From the NCBI RefSeq assembly GCF_003716585.1, contig NZ_PTJO01000003.1, positions 496,001 through 560,000 on the forward strand: a stretch of 64,000 nt of DNA. The letters are read 5' to 3'. Position 1 is the stretch's first letter. Each line of letters begins with the position of its first letter. Of this stretch, positions 18,992 through 29,916 are shown piece by piece. The position numbers and the translations under genes are program-made. Source of the stretch: Corynebacterium alimapuense. Its GTDB lineage: Bacteria; Actinomycetota; Actinomycetes; Mycobacteriales; Mycobacteriaceae. Below the pieces are notes generated by a model. That model worked only from the letters and a program-made list of their open reading frames with translations. It was not told the DNA's origin and made no database searches.

Positions 18992-19740
18992 TAGTGTCCT
19001 GTCAGCCAGACCAGACCGGCTTGGCGGCCGGTGGTTCCTTCACGGCGGTAGGAATAAAAATCGGTGTCCTCGATAGTGCATCTCGGATCGGCCTCGATAT
19101 TAGTCACGCCCAAGCCGAGAAGCTGACGGACCAAGCCCGCTCGCACGTCGATTCCCCACGTGCCCGCCGCTGTACGAGTACGGGAGCCTGGAAGATGCTT
19201 TTCGACGTCCGCGGCCATCCCAGCCGGCACCTCATAATGGCGCCCTGAGGCTGCCGGACCGAGGAGAACCTGAATATTTGCGGGTGCGGCGCCCAGCCCA
19301 ATCATGGTCTCGACGGTCTTGGCTACAATCCCGTTTCGAGCTCCCATCCGCCCGGCATGGGCTGCAGCCACCACGCCGTTGACGTGATCAGCCAAGAGCA
19401 CGGGGACGCAATCAGCCACCAGTACGGCCAAGGCTAACCCTCGCTGAGTAGTCACGAGGGCATCGGTGGCCGCTACGGGGCCATCTTGCGCGGCCTCAAC
19501 CACAGTGACCGTATTGGAGTGAATCTGCTCCATCCAGACGACATCAGCCGGATCAAGGCCAAGCACGCCTGCTAAACGGGTGCGATTGGCTGCGACCGCG
19601 GCGGGATCATCGCCGACATGATCGCCGAGGTTAAAAGAGTCATGAGGAGAGACCGACACCCCGCCCGCTCGGGTACTAAAGACCATGCGGACGGGGCGGG
19701 TGGGTTGACCGGTTTCCCGGTTCATTGCAGAAGCTGCCAT
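18991..19740 (-). CDS. pgeF: Peptidoglycan editing factor / multicopper-oxidase-type laccase domain protein (YfiH family)
   Basis: Family (YfiH/PgeF) implicated in removing wrongly built muropeptide precursors such as UDP-MurNAc-L-Ser; members have also been called polyphenol oxidases. Metal-binding motifs are visible in the 249-residue protein: WMEQIHSN, VADCVPVLLAD and AAHAGRMGARNGIV, giving the His-Cys-His zinc site. Position between ftsZ and yggS is conserved. It starts 10 bp after the ftsZ stop and is coupled to yggS by a TAATG overlap. The biochemical role in corynebacteria is inferred from the family. Confidence 0.88.
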   Translation of the reverse strand: MAASAMNRETGQPTRPVRMVFSTRAGGVSVSPHDSFNLGDHVGDDPAAVAANRTRLAGVLGLDPADVVWMEQIHSNTVTVVEAAQDGPVAATDALVTTQRGLALAVLVADCVPVLLADHVNGVVAAAHAGRMGARNGIVAKTVETMIGLGAAPANIQVLLGPAASGRHYEVPAGMAADVEKHLPGSRTRTAAGTWGIDVRAGLVRQLLGLGVTNIEADPRCTIEDTDFYSYRREGTTGRQAGLVWLTGH

Positions 19741-19750
19741 GCCTTAAAGG

Positions 19751-20980
19751 TTAGCGCAGGAAGTCCGGCACATCGAGATCGTCGGAGTTGCCGCCCCGAC
19801 GGCTCGGGGACTCGTCGCGGTAACGATCATCCCGACCAGAAGTGAATAGACCGCTGTTACCGGGAGTGGAACCGCGGTGATGATGGCGGCCACCATCAGA
19901 GTTATCGTGGCGCTCAGTGTTACGGTCACGCTCTTCGAAAAGGCGACCGCGGTTGTTGTCCTCTTGAGTGGACGGTGCCGGAGTGACAGAAGCTGCTGGC
20001 TCCTGTCGCGTCACCACTGCGGGAGGATTGTTGTTTTCTGCATCAAAGCCGGTGGCAATGATGGTCACGCGCACTTCATCACCGAGGTTATCGTCGATGA
20101 TCGTGCCGAAGATGATGTTGGCATCCTCATCGGCCTTCTCTTGAACGATAGTGGCGGCTTCGTTGACTTCCTGCAGACCCAGATCGGAGGCACCGGCAAC
20201 CGACAGCAGCAGGCCTTGAGCACCTTCCATGGTGGACTCGAGCAACGGCGAATTGATCGCCTGCAAAGTAGCGCTCATGACGCGGTCATCGCCCCGAGAA
20301 GAACCAACACCCATCAACGCAGAGCCAGCATCGGACATGACCGAACGCACGTCGGCAAAGTCGACGTTGATGACACCGGGGGTGACAATCAGGTTGGTGA
20401 TCCCCTGGACGCCGTTATGCAGGACCTCATCGGCGGCGCGGAAGGCCTCCATCATCGACAACGACGAGTCGCCGAGCTGGAGCAGGCGATCATTTGGAAT
20501 GACAATGAGCGTGTCGCAGACGTCACGCAATGCATCGATACCTTCGACGGCTTGACGGGTACGGCGCGGGCCCTCAAACTTGAACGGCTTGGTAACCACA
20601 CCGACGGTTAGAGCGCCGAGCTTTTTGGCGATACCAGCAACGACCGGGGCAGCGCCGGTTCCGGTTCCGCCACCTTCGCCGGCGGTAACGAAGACCATGT
20701 CAGCACCCTTGAGGGTTTCCTCAATCTCCGATTTATGATCCTCAGCGGAGGTGCGTCCTACCTCAGGGTTGGCGCCAGCGCCCAGACCACGGGTAGCTTC
20801 GCGGCCAATGTCGAGTTTGGTGTCGGCATCAGAAAACAGCAGTGCCTGGGAGTCGGTGTTGATGGCGACGAATTCAACACCCTTCAACCCTTCCTCAATC
20901 ATGCGGTTGACGGCGTTCACGCCACCGCCGCCGACACCGACGACCTTGATGACGGCGAGGTAGTTGTTGGGTGAGGTCAT
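19751..20980 (-). CDS. ftsZ: Cell division tubulin homologue FtsZ
   Basis: GTPase that polymerises into the division ring. The 409-residue protein has the tubulin signature GGGTGTG at residues 103-109, an N-terminal [14 protein letters not shown] nucleotide motif, and the T7-loop aspartate in [13 protein letters not shown] disordered linker (about 315-395) is rich in Arg/Asp/Ser. The conserved C-terminal tail [10 protein letters not shown] binds SepF and FtsW. The ATG at 20980 follows a 156-bp gap after ftsQ that contains a candidate promoter. No ftsA lies between ftsQ and ftsZ. Confidence 0.98.
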   Translation of the reverse strand: MTSPNNYLAVIKVVGVGGGGVNAVNRMIEEGLKGVEFVAINTDSQALLFSDADTKLDIGREATRGLGAGANPEVGRTSAEDHKSEIEETLKGADMVFVTAGEGGGTGTGAAPVVAGIAKKLGALTVGVVTKPFKFEGPRRTRQAVEGIDALRDVCDTLIVIPNDRLLQLGDSSLSMMEAFRAADEVLHNGVQGITNLIVTPGVINVDFADVRSVMSDAGSALMGVGSSRGDDRVMSATLQAINSPLLESTMEGAQGLLLSVAGASDLGLQEVNEAATIVQEKADEDANIIFGTIIDDNLGDEVRVTIIATGFDAENNNPPAVVTRQEPAASVTPAPSTQEDNNRGRLFEERDRNTERHDNSDGGRHHHRGSTPGNSGLFTSGRDDRYRDESPSRRGGNSDDLDVPDFLR

Positions 20981-21070
20981 GGGTTCTGGTCTCGCCTTTC
21001 GGGTTATCAGGAATATGAAGTGTGAAGTTTAGTTTCTATCATGGGCGACTGTAGAGACATTTCAAGTCTC

Positions 21071-21076
21071 ATTCTA
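21071..21076 (-). promoter_or_regulatory. Candidate ftsZ promoter -10
   Basis: TAGAAT on the minus strand (matching the corynebacterial TAnAAT form), about 90 nt upstream of the ftsZ ATG in the ftsQ-ftsZ gap. No strong -35 is seen. A palindrome (21097-21114) sits about 20 bp upstream of it. Confidence 0.45.
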
Positions 21077-21096
21077 AACGGCGTGTCGCTAGTCTA

Positions 21097-21114
21097 AACC
21101 TTAACTTTAAGGTT
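21097..21114. repeat. Perfect palindrome upstream of ftsZ
   Basis: AACCTTAA-CT-TTAAGGTT is an 8-bp perfect inverted repeat with a 2-bp centre in the ftsQ-ftsZ gap, overlapping where a -35 would fall. It could be an operator for a dimeric regulator. No factor can be assigned. Confidence 0.5.
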
Positions 21115-21136
21115 GTTGACATGCAGTTTCTTAGCA

Positions 21137-21796
21137 TCAACGCACCGTGACCATCGTCGGGTTTGAGATATTCCAGTCCTGCCCTTCGCGGGTGAGCACT
21201 GTCTCCATCGCAATTGCCTTGTTCTGGTTGTTTTCATCTGCTCCCCAGTACACAATACGCCCGTCCCAAAGGTAGAACGTAATGTCGAAACTGCCGGGTA
21301 CATCTACCCTGGAGACTTGGCTGCGCACTGACTCAGGAAGAGTGTCCACCACAGATGCCACCGATGAGAGATCATCTGGATTATCTAGTGAGACTCCAGT
21401 GACCTCTATCGCACCTTCTGGCGGAACACCAATAATAAATGGAGTTCCCTTAGCGTCGATGAGATAGCTTCCGTCGCTTTCTTCGATGAATAACAGTGCC
21501 TCGCGTTCGGTGACCTCAACTCGCAGAGTGGAAGGCCAAGAACGAGAAACCGTCGCGGCCCTGACCCACGGCAGTTCTACTACCCCGGAAGCAGCCGCAG
21601 TCGCGTCTACGCGGACGAGGTTGTCGCCCTCGTCTACCCCGGTGGCCTCCACGACTGTCTCTTGCGGAGTTTGTTCGATACCAATGATCTCGTAGTTAGA
21701 GACCTTGAGGATCGGAAATACCCACAGCAGACCAGCGGCGATGACCACCACCGCGAATAGGCCAGCCACAATCCCGGCGATGCGTCTTTTTGACAT
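21137..21796 (-). CDS. ftsQ: Cell division protein FtsQ/DivIB
   Basis: Bitopic divisome protein of 219 residues with a short cytoplasmic N-terminus (MSKRRIAG), a membrane segment at about residues 8-29, and a POTRA domain (LKVSNYEIIGIEQTPQETVV onward, residues 30-100). The FtsQ/DivIB beta domain (about 105-215) ends in the YWGADENNQNKAIAMETVL region. It lies 14 bp after murC, as usual in the dcw cluster. It recruits and regulates the FtsL/FtsI/FtsW synthase complex. Confidence 0.93.
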   Translation of the reverse strand: MSKRRIAGIVAGLFAVVVIAAGLLWVFPILKVSNYEIIGIEQTPQETVVEATGVDEGDNLVRVDATAAASGVVELPWVRAATVSRSWPSTLRVEVTEREALLFIEESDGSYLIDAKGTPFIIGVPPEGAIEVTGVSLDNPDDLSSVASVVDTLPESVRSQVSRVDVPGSFDITFYLWDGRIVYWGADENNQNKAIAMETVLTREGQDWNISNPTMVTVR

Positions 21797-21810
21797 GAGG
21801 TTGTCCCGGT

Positions 21811-23265
21811 TTACTGATCCGGAAGAGACTCAGCCAAGCCGCTGATAATCTCGCTGCCGAGGAGAGTGACATCGCCTGCACCCATAGTCAGGACGAGATC
21901 TCCGGCGCGAACATGCCTGCGCAGTGTGCCTACCGCAGCAGAGAAATCTGGTTCATAGGAAACCCCGCCACTCATGGCATCAGTAATAATGCGGGAGGTA
22001 ACTCCTTCCACCGGCTGTTCACGGGCCCCATAGATCTCCAGCACCACAGCGTGGTCCGCCAGCGAAAGGGCGGCTGCAAATTCTTCGGCGAATTCGATGG
22101 TTCGTGAGTACAGGTGCGGTTGGAAAACTACGACTACTCGAGCACCCTCACCCTCTGCTTCGACCTTTTGCAGAGCTGCTTGCATTACCGCAGTGACTTC
22201 GGTCGGATGGTGGGCATAATCGTCATATACCCGAAGCCCAGCGAATTCTCCCGAGTCAATGGAACCGCGATATTCGAAACGACGGCGCACCCCATTGAAG
22301 TCACTGAGCCCGGCCGATAGGCCTTCCAGATCGCCGCCAGCTAGGTATCCGGCAAGCAGTGCTCCTGCTCCGTTGAGGACCATATGCTGACCCGGAATCT
22401 GCAAGGTCGTAGTCACCGGCTGGGAATCAATGGTGAGATGGACCGTAGTCCCGGCATCAGTAATTTCAGTACTCAACACTTCCGCACCCAAGGGGATATT
22501 CGGGTGCAGGGCTGCCGCTGCAGCAGTGCCGTAGCCGACTACGTTTACCCCTCTGCCTAGGCTGCGCTCCCCTAGCTTCGCTGCATGAACATCATCCAGA
22601 CACACGACCAAGGAGCCACCCTGGTTGATCCGGTCCGCGAAGTCATCGAATACCTGGAAATAAGCCTGAGCGGTGCCAAAGAAATCCAAGTGATCAGGTT
22701 CAATGTTGGTAACCACAGCGATATCAGGTGAATATCGCAGCAGCGAAGCATCCGATTCATCGGCTTCAGCCACAAATGCTTCACCAGTGCCATGGTGAGC
22801 GTTGGTGCCAGAGCGATTGAGCTGTCCGCCGATGGCAAAACTGGGATCCATGCCAGCAGCCTGCATAGCAGCGACCGCCATGGAGGTAGTAGAAGTCTTG
22901 CCATGGGTACCTGCGATGAGGACCTGTTTGAAGCCAGCCATCAGTTCACCAAGTAGGTCAGAGCGGCGCAAAACTGGAATTGACTGCGCTTGAGCCGCTG
23001 CTAATTCTGGGTTGTCCTGCGGGATGGCAGCAAAAGAAACCACGACCACGGTGGGTAGCTGACCGGAAAGCTCGAGATTGGCGGCGTCGTGCCCCACTGC
23101 CACTTGTGCGCCCATCGACCTCAATGCGCGGACCGGCCGGGAGTCCTTTACATCCGATCCTGTGACCGTAGCTCCCCGCGAGAGCAGAATACGGGCGACC
23201 CCGGACATACCGGAACCACCAATGCCGATGAGATGGACCCGTGACAAATCGACTGACTCGAGCAC
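21811..23265 (-). CDS. murC: UDP-N-acetylmuramate--L-alanine ligase
   Basis: Cytoplasmic Mur ligase that adds L-alanine to UDP-MurNAc using ATP. In the 484-residue protein the N-terminal nucleotide-sugar motif is [14 protein letters not shown] (about 12-25), the ATP loop is [11 protein letters not shown] (about 118-128), and the central-domain motif is [22 protein letters not shown] and the C-terminal [10 protein letters not shown] motif are also characteristic of MurC. It starts 47 bp after murG and is followed by ftsQ. Confidence 0.97.
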   Translation of the reverse strand: MLESVDLSRVHLIGIGGSGMSGVARILLSRGATVTGSDVKDSRPVRALRSMGAQVAVGHDAANLELSGQLPTVVVVSFAAIPQDNPELAAAQAQSIPVLRRSDLLGELMAGFKQVLIAGTHGKTSTTSMAVAAMQAAGMDPSFAIGGQLNRSGTNAHHGTGEAFVAEADESDASLLRYSPDIAVVTNIEPDHLDFFGTAQAYFQVFDDFADRINQGGSLVVCLDDVHAAKLGERSLGRGVNVVGYGTAAAAALHPNIPLGAEVLSTEITDAGTTVHLTIDSQPVTTTLQIPGQHMVLNGAGALLAGYLAGGDLEGLSAGLSDFNGVRRRFEYRGSIDSGEFAGLRVYDDYAHHPTEVTAVMQAALQKVEAEGEGARVVVVFQPHLYSRTIEFAEEFAAALSLADHAVVLEIYGAREQPVEGVTSRIITDAMSGGVSYEPDFSAAVGTLRRHVRAGDLVLTMGAGDVTLLGSEIISGLAESLPDQ

Positions 23266-23312
23266 AGAAGGCCTCCTGATGTGATTGTAAGTGGAGTAGG
23301 TAGAAAGTTTAG

Positions 23313-24410
23313 CTATTCTTTGCTGTTGTCAGCCGCCACAGCTGCGAGCGCATCCGCGAGCAGACCAGCGGTGTCGCCTGCAGCGTGCCCATGAGCAGCA
23401 GCCTTCATCGCTACCAGCTGCTTGTCATCTCCCAATATCTGGGTGACTTCCTCGATCAGTCGTTCTGAGGTTAAATCGGCGTCATCGATGATTCGGGCGG
23501 CCCCAATCTCAACCACCTCGGTGGCGTTGAGCGCTTGTTCTCCATTGCCATGAGGCAACGGGACATAAACGGCAGGTAGCCCTGAAGCAGTTACTTCCGC
23601 GACGGTCATCGCACCCGATCGACAGACAATAAGGTCTGCAACCGCATAGGCTGCGGCCATGTCTCCGATATAGGGATGTGGTAGATAGTGAGCATGCTCA
23701 GTAGGAGCAGTGTTGCGTTTGCCATAAGCATGCAGGATCTGGATACCAACAGTATCGGTGAGCTTATCTACTGCCCCCGCGACTGCTTTATTAATACTGA
23801 CCGCGCCCTGCGAACCACCAGTGACCAACAAGGTTTTGCGTTCTGGGTCTAGGTCCCATAGCTTTCGCGCCCGCGCAATAGCTTCCGCCGAGTCGCCTTC
23901 ACGCAGACCCGAGCGCACTGGAATCCCCACCACTCGACCGGGAATACCTGAACCGGGGACGGCGTTATAGCCGATCCCGCCCAACCTAGTGCCCAACTTA
24001 TTAGCCATACCGGCTTTCGCGTTGGCTTCATGGACGAGGAAGGGAATACCCAAGGTACGGGCTGCTAGATAGGCCGGCGCAGAGACATATCCGCCGAAAC
24101 CGATGAGCGCATCGGCTTTCACTTCAGTGAGGATCTTCCGAGCCTGGTGCACAGCAACAGCTATGCGCCAGGGAAGCTTCAGCAAATCAAGATTGAGACG
24201 GCGCGGCACCGGGACTGGATCGATGAATCTTAGGTCGAAACCTCGCTCGGGTACTAGGTCACGTTCAAGACCTCGGCGAGATCCCAGCGCAGTTACTCGT
24301 GCGCCGTGACGCTCGACGAGTGATTCGGCGACAGCCAAAGCGGGTTCGATATGGCCGGCGGTTCCGCCACCAGCGACGACGACACTCAGTTGGTCGCTTC
24401 GTGCGCTCAT
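23313..24410 (-). CDS. murG: Undecaprenyldiphospho-muramoylpentapeptide beta-N-acetylglucosaminyltransferase
   Basis: Peripheral membrane GT-B glycosyltransferase that adds GlcNAc to lipid I, making lipid II. The 365-residue protein has the glycine-rich loop [17 protein letters not shown] near residues 13-29, [14 protein letters not shown] and [12 protein letters not shown] for acceptor and membrane contacts, LVTGGSQGA in the C-domain, and the donor-binding [21 protein letters not shown] motif split around residues 265-285. It begins 3 bp after ftsW. Confidence 0.97.
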   Translation of the reverse strand: MSARSDQLSVVVAGGGTAGHIEPALAVAESLVERHGARVTALGSRRGLERDLVPERGFDLRFIDPVPVPRRLNLDLLKLPWRIAVAVHQARKILTEVKADALIGFGGYVSAPAYLAARTLGIPFLVHEANAKAGMANKLGTRLGGIGYNAVPGSGIPGRVVGIPVRSGLREGDSAEAIARARKLWDLDPERKTLLVTGGSQGAVSINKAVAGAVDKLTDTVGIQILHAYGKRNTAPTEHAHYLPHPYIGDMAAAYAVADLIVCRSGAMTVAEVTASGLPAVYVPLPHGNGEQALNATEVVEIGAARIIDDADLTSERLIEEVTQILGDDKQLVAMKAAAHGHAAGDTAGLLADALAAVAADNSKE

Positions 24411-24413
24411 GAT

Positions 24414-25844
24414 CTAGCGTCTCCTGTCATAGGGGGATGGGGATGAACGACGCTCACGCCGCGAAGGTGGGTCTTGACGACGCCGATCATTCCGAGTTTC
24501 TTCTTTGACGCTACCAGTCACAGGTGCACCGAAGCGCTCCCGCGGGCGACTATAGGAATCCGTCGAAGCTGGCGCACCAGGCTCTGGCATCAACAACAGT
24601 CGATCAAAAAGCGGCCGTCCATAGGATTGGGTAGCGGAGATGGCTTCCGGCTCATGCCTGGCGATATTGGCCAACAGTCCCATGGATCCGAGGGTAATAA
24701 TCGCCGAGGTACCACCAGCGGAGATCATCGGCAGCTGAATACCCGTGACCGGAAGTAAACCAATGACATAGCCAATGTTGATGAAGGCTTGGGACACCAC
24801 GCTGGCGGTGAGAGTAGCCGCCATGAGAGATTGGAAACGATCTTGGGCACGCAGCGCGGTACGCAGGCCGAAATAGCCCAATAGGCCGAAAAGGCCGATG
24901 ACCAGGATGCCTCCCCAGAGTCCTAGTTCTTCACCGATGACTGCGAAAATGAAGTCGTTTTTGGCCTCCGGAAGATAGAACCATTTCGCTCGGGATTGTC
25001 CCAGTCCGACGCCGAAAGTAGAACCATCCGCCAAAGATAGAAATCCCTGATACGACTGAAAAGCTGTGCCTTGAGTGTCTTCAAAACGACCAAAGAAGGC
25101 ATCGAAGTAGACGATGAAGCGGCTGGATCGGAAACCACCAGCTAAGAGCAGACCTACCAGTCCGACTGCCACGACTGCGATAGCACTAAGGAAGGAGCGG
25201 ATGCTGCTTCCCGCGAAAAACAGCGTAAATATGACGAGCACGGCAAAGGACATCGCCATACCAATATCGCCTTCCAAAGCGATGAGACCAGCCATCACTA
25301 TGGCGACAATTGCGTAGATCCTTAGCCTTTTATGCAGACTCGGAAGCTCATTGGCAGGAGGGGAAAGAAAGCTCGCTCCCCAGATAGCGATAGCGACTTT
25401 TGCGACTTCGGAGGGCTGTAGGCGAAGTGGGCCTACCACGATCCACGACTGGGAGCCGACCTCAGCACGTCCGGTACCAATGCCGGGAATAAGCACTAAC
25501 ACCAACAAAACCAGAGCAATACCCAGTAGCCAAGGAGCAAGTGTTCGGATCAAGGTCGGCTTCATTCGCAGGGCGACGATGAAGGCTACTAAACCGACAA
25601 TCACCATGGTCCCCTGGTGCATTGCTTGTGACCAGACGGTATCTCCATCGAGAATTGACCAAGTCATCGACGAGGACAAGACCATGACTATCCCGATCCC
25701 GGTGATCAGGAATACCACCGAACGAATCATGAAATAGTCGATGCCTGGATGCGAATCCATCCACTGGTTCCAGGTCGCCAGACTTCGTCCGACCCGCCCA
25801 GTCGCCGGGGCCTTGTCCTGTTGGTTTTGAGTCGGTGCGCTCAT
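24414..25844 (-). CDS. ftsW: Septal peptidoglycan polymerase FtsW (SEDS)
   Basis: SEDS-family lipid II glycosyltransferase partnered with FtsI. The 476-residue protein has about ten membrane segments (residues 35-400), the motif FAVLVIFTLFFAGS, the large-loop region GLGQSRAKWFYLPEAKNDFIF with the functional Asp/Glu residues, and GIQLPMISAGGTS near the last segments. The cytoplasmic C-terminus is long, Pro/Arg/Ser-rich and basic (DRRRQDPPSRRERR), as in actinobacterial FtsW. The ATG overlaps the murD stop by 4 nt. Confidence 0.95.
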   Translation of the reverse strand: MSAPTQNQQDKAPATGRVGRSLATWNQWMDSHPGIDYFMIRSVVFLITGIGIVMVLSSSMTWSILDGDTVWSQAMHQGTMVIVGLVAFIVALRMKPTLIRTLAPWLLGIALVLLVLVLIPGIGTGRAEVGSQSWIVVGPLRLQPSEVAKVAIAIWGASFLSPPANELPSLHKRLRIYAIVAIVMAGLIALEGDIGMAMSFAVLVIFTLFFAGSSIRSFLSAIAVVAVGLVGLLLAGGFRSSRFIVYFDAFFGRFEDTQGTAFQSYQGFLSLADGSTFGVGLGQSRAKWFYLPEAKNDFIFAVIGEELGLWGGILVIGLFGLLGYFGLRTALRAQDRFQSLMAATLTASVVSQAFINIGYVIGLLPVTGIQLPMISAGGTSAIITLGSMGLLANIARHEPEAISATQSYGRPLFDRLLLMPEPGAPASTDSYSRPRERFGAPVTGSVKEETRNDRRRQDPPSRRERRSSPSPYDRRR

Positions 25845-27253
25845 GACGATGTCACCTGTCTTTGGGCGGCCGCGGCGAAGAGGTCACCGCGTTGGGCCAT
25901 TCCACTGAACATATCTAGCGAAGCTGCGGCTGGAGCCAGCAAGACGGTGTCTCCTGCTTCAGCCAGTTCGCCAGCCCAGCCAACCAAGGAATCGACGGCT
26001 GCTTCTGGATCGCTGAGCTGGGTAATAAACACCGGAGTCTCTGGGGCAAGGTTCTTCAAAGCTTGCGCGATGAGCTCGGCGTCCTTTCCCAGCAGGCCCA
26101 CGGCTTTAAAACGGTGCACATGATCTCGGATCAGCTCGCTGATATCGGCACCCTTGAGCTGTCCGCCAGCCAACCAGATGACGCTCTCGAGTCCAGCTAG
26201 AGCGGCCTCAGTGGCATGAGGATTAGTAGCTTTAGAATTGTCAATCCACTGAACACCATTGTCGTTGGCTACGACCTGACCGCGGTGTCTAGCAACCCGG
26301 AACTCTGCTAGCGCCGAAGCAATATGTTCAGGTTGGGCACCTTGACTACGCGCAATGGCCGCAGCGGCCAACGCATCGAGGATCCCTGCGGGGCCTGCGG
26401 GTTCGATGCTTCGAGCATCTGCCAGCTCGACGGGTTCCGTGCCCAGATAGTCGACTAGCTGAGCGCCTATGACACCAAACTCTCCGCGCGCAGGTTCGCC
26501 AAGGCTAAAACCAATAAGTCCGTCACGATCCAGGGCAGCGACGATGTCTCGTACGTGCGGGTCATCGATTCCGGCGACGGCCACCGAGCCGTTAAGGACC
26601 TTGGCTTTAGCTGCTGCATAGTCCGCAAAGCTGCCATGCCAGTCGATATGATCCTCGGCTAAGTTGAGCAACACCCCAGCGTCAGGAGTAAGTTCGCTAG
26701 ACCAATGGAGTTGGAAGCTAGAAAGCTCAGCAACCAGAATGTCGACTCGATGAGGGTCGACCAGTGCATCAGCGACTGCCACACCGATATTTCCGACAGC
26801 AAGGGCACGCCGACCGGTATCACTGCCACACTTGTCCATCATCGCTGCGAGCATTGCCGTAGTGGTGGTCTTGCCGTTAGTTCCGGTGACTACCAGCCAG
26901 GTTCGCGGAGGACCGAATACTCCTGCTTGGTCAAGCCGATAGGCCAGTTCGACGTCTCCGATGACTTCGGTATGGACGGCGGCGTCGATAAGCAAAGGGC
27001 TATCCGGGCGCCAGCCGGGAGAAGTAACAACGAGAGAATATTCCTGCAGGCTTTCTCTGGCCTGAGCTACTGAAATACCTCGGACCGTGGCGCCGGTTTC
27101 CTCGGAGACCTGCTGCAAAGAAGCAGGATTATCGTCAGCAACGATCGTCTGCACACCCAGATCGTTGAGCAGGCGGGCGCATCCCCGCCCAGAGACCCCG
27201 GCTCCAGCGATCAGGACAGAGCCAGTCAATTCAGCGGGGAGATTCTGGGTCAT
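25841..27253 (-). CDS. murD: UDP-N-acetylmuramoylalanine--D-glutamate ligase
   Basis: Mur ligase that adds D-glutamate to UDP-MurNAc-L-Ala. Visible motifs are [11 protein letters not shown] near the N-terminus, the ATP loop [26 protein letters not shown] and NDSKATNP-type [13 protein letters not shown]. The frame extends upstream to 27283, but the ATG at 27253 is preferred: it overlaps the mraY stop as ATGA, has AGGAG 9 nt upstream, and gives 470 residues, the normal size. ftsW overlaps its 3' end by 4 nt. Confidence 0.96.
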   Translation of the reverse strand: MTQNLPAELTGSVLIAGAGVSGRGCARLLNDLGVQTIVADDNPASLQQVSEETGATVRGISVAQARESLQEYSLVVTSPGWRPDSPLLIDAAVHTEVIGDVELAYRLDQAGVFGPPRTWLVVTGTNGKTTTTAMLAAMMDKCGSDTGRRALAVGNIGVAVADALVDPHRVDILVAELSSFQLHWSSELTPDAGVLLNLAEDHIDWHGSFADYAAAKAKVLNGSVAVAGIDDPHVRDIVAALDRDGLIGFSLGEPARGEFGVIGAQLVDYLGTEPVELADARSIEPAGPAGILDALAAAAIARSQGAQPEHIASALAEFRVARHRGQVVANDNGVQWIDNSKATNPHATEAALAGLESVIWLAGGQLKGADISELIRDHVHRFKAVGLLGKDAELIAQALKNLAPETPVFITQLSDPEAAVDSLVGWAGELAEAGDTVLLAPAAASLDMFSGMAQRGDLFAAAAQRQVTSS

Positions 27254-28359
27254 CTCAAACTCACTCCTGTGGCACTGAGCCACTCAGCGTAGAAGACGGA
27301 TACTCCCAGCATCACTGCCATCGCGGTGATCAGCCAGAAGCGAACAACAACAGTGGTTTCGGGCCATCCACCGTTTTCGAAATGATGATGGAAAGGCGCC
27401 ATGCGGAAGAATCTGCGCCCCGTAGTTCGGAAAACCACAACCTGGATGACCACGGAAGCAGCCTCGATGACGAACAAGGCGCCGATGATCACCATGAGCA
27501 ATTCGGTACGCGAAGCTACCGATAGCCCGGCGACCAAACCACCCAATGCCAGGGAACCAGTGTCTCCCATGAAAATCTTCGCCGGTGCTGCATTCCACCA
27601 CAAAAAGCCCAAGCTGGCTCCGAGACCAGCAGCGGCAAGTACCGAGAGATCTAGCGGATCACGGACGGAGTAACAACCCGGTGCCACGAACTCGGAACAG
27701 GAATTTCGGAACTGCCAAAAGGTGATGATGGAGTAGGCACCCATGACAAAGGCGGTGGAGCCAGCGGCTAGGCCGTCAAGACCATCGGTGAGGTTGACTG
27801 CATTCGACCACGCGGCGATAAGAATATAGATGAACACCAAAAACAGCAGGATGCCCAGCACCCCACCACCGATGGCAATGTCAAAAGTATCGATGTCTCG
27901 GATGAAGGACAGGTGAGTCGAGGCTGGGGTCAGGCCGTCCTCATCCGGGAATAGCAAGATCAAGAGTCCGAAAATGATCGCTAGAACTAGCTGCCCGCCC
28001 AACTTGGCGGTTTTGTTCAAGCCCAAGTTGCGGCCCAAGTAGAGCTTGATGAAATCGTCAGCAAAACCCAGCGCGCCGAGGCCAAGAGTCAAGCCTAAGA
28101 CCAATAGTCCGGATACCGTAAACCCACCAGAGCCTGTGGCCAGGCTGTAGAGAGCTGCCACAACATAGCCGACCACGATGCCCGCGATAATCGCGATTCC
28201 GCCCATGGTCGGGGTGCCGCGCTTACGCAGGTGCGATTGTGGGCCGTCCTCGCGGATCTCTTGGCCAATGCCCTCTGCGGAAAAGCGTCGAATCAGCAAT
28301 GGAGTGGTGAAGATTGCGACGAGGAAACTCACGATTCCTGCGATAATGATCTGTGTCAC
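27250..28359 (-). CDS. mraY: Phospho-N-acetylmuramoyl-pentapeptide-transferase
   Basis: Integral membrane enzyme that transfers phospho-MurNAc-pentapeptide to undecaprenyl phosphate, forming lipid I. The 369-residue protein has about ten membrane segments, the Asp-rich motif [26 protein letters not shown] and [11 protein letters not shown], and the substrate loop [11 protein letters not shown]. It lies 12 bp after murF and overlaps murD by 4 nt from its refined start. Confidence 0.97.
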   Translation of the reverse strand: MTQIIIAGIVSFLVAIFTTPLLIRRFSAEGIGQEIREDGPQSHLRKRGTPTMGGIAIIAGIVVGYVVAALYSLATGSGGFTVSGLLVLGLTLGLGALGFADDFIKLYLGRNLGLNKTAKLGGQLVLAIIFGLLILLFPDEDGLTPASTHLSFIRDIDTFDIAIGGGVLGILLFLVFIYILIAAWSNAVNLTDGLDGLAAGSTAFVMGAYSIITFWQFRNSCSEFVAPGCYSVRDPLDLSVLAAAGLGASLGFLWWNAAPAKIFMGDTGSLALGGLVAGLSVASRTELLMVIIGALFVIEAASVVIQVVVFRTTGRRFFRMAPFHHHFENGGWPETTVVVRFWLITAMAVMLGVSVFYAEWLSATGVSLR

Positions 28360-28371
28360 GTCAATGCGCCC

Positions 28372-29916
28372 CTAAATACCCTTTGTCTTTTCCTCGTGGT
28401 GATACCGGCTGGTGAGCAGGCCTTCTGCCACCCGCCACAGACCAAGTGAATTCGAAGCCTTAACCAGCACAACGTCTCCGGGATTACCGTTGGCATTGTA
28501 TTCTGCCGGGCAGGTTCGCAGCACACTCTCAACCAGGCTCACCGCCTCATCTACGTCTGCTGCAATCTCCGTATTTATACCCCGAGCACGAGCTTCCTCT
28601 GCCATTGCCCGGGTATTTGGGCTATCCCCCACCGCAACCAGGTAGCCGACTCGGTAGCGATCGAGTTCTTCACCAAGTGCCCGATGCGACCCTGCTGCAT
28701 CCGGACCGAGCTCGTTCATCTCACCGAGTACCGCTATCGCACGGGCATGCGGACGAGCCGAAACGGTATAAGCCAAAGCTGCGATTCCAGCACGCATAGA
28801 GTCCGGATTAGCGTTGTATGAGTCATTGATAACGGTGACTCCGTCGACACCAGTGCGAACATCCATCCGGTGGGCGGAGGCACTCTTGTGGTTTTGGAGT
28901 CCTTCCGCGACTTGTTGCAAGCTCAGCCCCGCTTCCAAACCAATAGCGGCAGCCGCCAGAGAGTTAGAAACTTGGTGCTCGCCGAATACCTGCAGGGTGA
29001 CCTGCGCGGAATCAGAACGAGAGTTCAGCGTGAACGAGGCCCTAGCAACATCATCGAGAACTACGTTGCTGGCCCACAGATCCGCACCAGAGCTTGGCGG
29101 GGTCGTCGCGGAGTAGGTCAGCACCCGCGCGCGGGTACGCGAGGACATCGCTGCGACGAAGGGGTCATCGAGGTTAAGCACAGCCACTCCGCCTTCGTTT
29201 CCAGCTGGCAGCGCCTCAACGAGCTCTCCTTTGGCTCGAGCAATATTGTCCCGAGAACCGAACTCACCAAGATGCGCGGACCCAACGTTAAGCACAGCTC
29301 CGATGCGCGGTGGCGTGATCTCCGCTAGGTGCGCAATATGCCCGATGCCTCGCGCAGACATCTCAGCGACGAGGAAGCGGGTGTCAGAATCGCAGCGGAG
29401 GGCAGTATAAGGAAGTCCGACTTCATTATTGAAAGATCCTGGCGGCGCCACAGTGTCTCCTGCTTGGCGCAGGACCGAAGCGACAAAATCCTTGGTGGAG
29501 GTCTTTCCCGCTGACCCGGTGATCCCTACGACGGTGAGCCCGCTGTCGTGGACCAACTTAGTTACCACTGCATGTGCCAGCGCAGAGAGCGCGTCGACCA
29601 CTGCCTTGGCAGATCCATCCTCGTCATGGGCATACACCTCAGAGGTGGAATCACCCCGCCCATTCGGCGTGACGACGATCGCGGGCACTCCCACCGGACG
29701 AGCAGCCAATACGGCAACAGCTCCTGCCGCCATCGCGGTGTTCGCGTAGTCGTGGCCGTCGACCCGGGCACCTGGTAGCGCCAAAAATAGTCCACCAGCA
29801 GTGATCTTTCGGGAATCAAACTCCACGAAACTGCTCACAATGGCCTCAGGGTCTGCTCCATCATGGAGGACTCCTCCAGTGATCTCAGCAATCTCGGCAA
29901 GCGTCAATGCGATCAT
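28372..29916 (-). CDS. murF: UDP-N-acetylmuramoyl-tripeptide--D-alanyl-D-alanine ligase
   Basis: Mur ligase that adds the D-Ala-D-Ala dipeptide. The 514-residue protein has the N-terminal motif VEFDSRKITAGGLFLALPG, the ATP loop GITGSAGKTSTKDF, and NEVGLPYTAL in place of the MurE signature. It also has NVGSAHLGEFGS and NDSYNANPDSM, which identify MurF. The start ATG overlaps the murE stop by 4 nt (29913-29916). No Ddl lies in this cluster, so the dipeptide comes from elsewhere. Confidence 0.97.
   Translation of the reverse strand: MIALTLAEIAEITGGVLHDGADPEAIVSSFVEFDSRKITAGGLFLALPGARVDGHDYANTAMAAGAVAVLAARPVGVPAIVVTPNGRGDSTSEVYAHDEDGSAKAVVDALSALAHAVVTKLVHDSGLTVVGITGSAGKTSTKDFVASVLRQAGDTVAPPGSFNNEVGLPYTALRCDSDTRFLVAEMSARGIGHIAHLAEITPPRIGAVLNVGSAHLGEFGSRDNIARAKGELVEALPAGNEGGVAVLNLDDPFVAAMSSRTRARVLTYSATTPPSSGADLWASNVVLDDVARASFTLNSRSDSAQVTLQVFGEHQVSNSLAAAAIGLEAGLSLQQVAEGLQNHKSASAHRMDVRTGVDGVTVINDSYNANPDSMRAGIAALAYTVSARPHARAIAVLGEMNELGPDAAGSHRALGEELDRYRVGYLVAVGDSPNTRAMAEEARARGINTEIAADVDEAVSLVESVLRTCPAEYNANGNPGDVVLVKASNSLGLWRVAEGLLTSRYHHEEKTKGI

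Noticed and set aside
19877..20611. 244-codon plus-strand ORF
   Set aside because: Antisense to ftsZ; no motif.
27254..27283. Longer N-terminus of murD
   Set aside because: The internal ATG at 27253 has a ribosome binding site, ATGA coupling with mraY and matches the family start.
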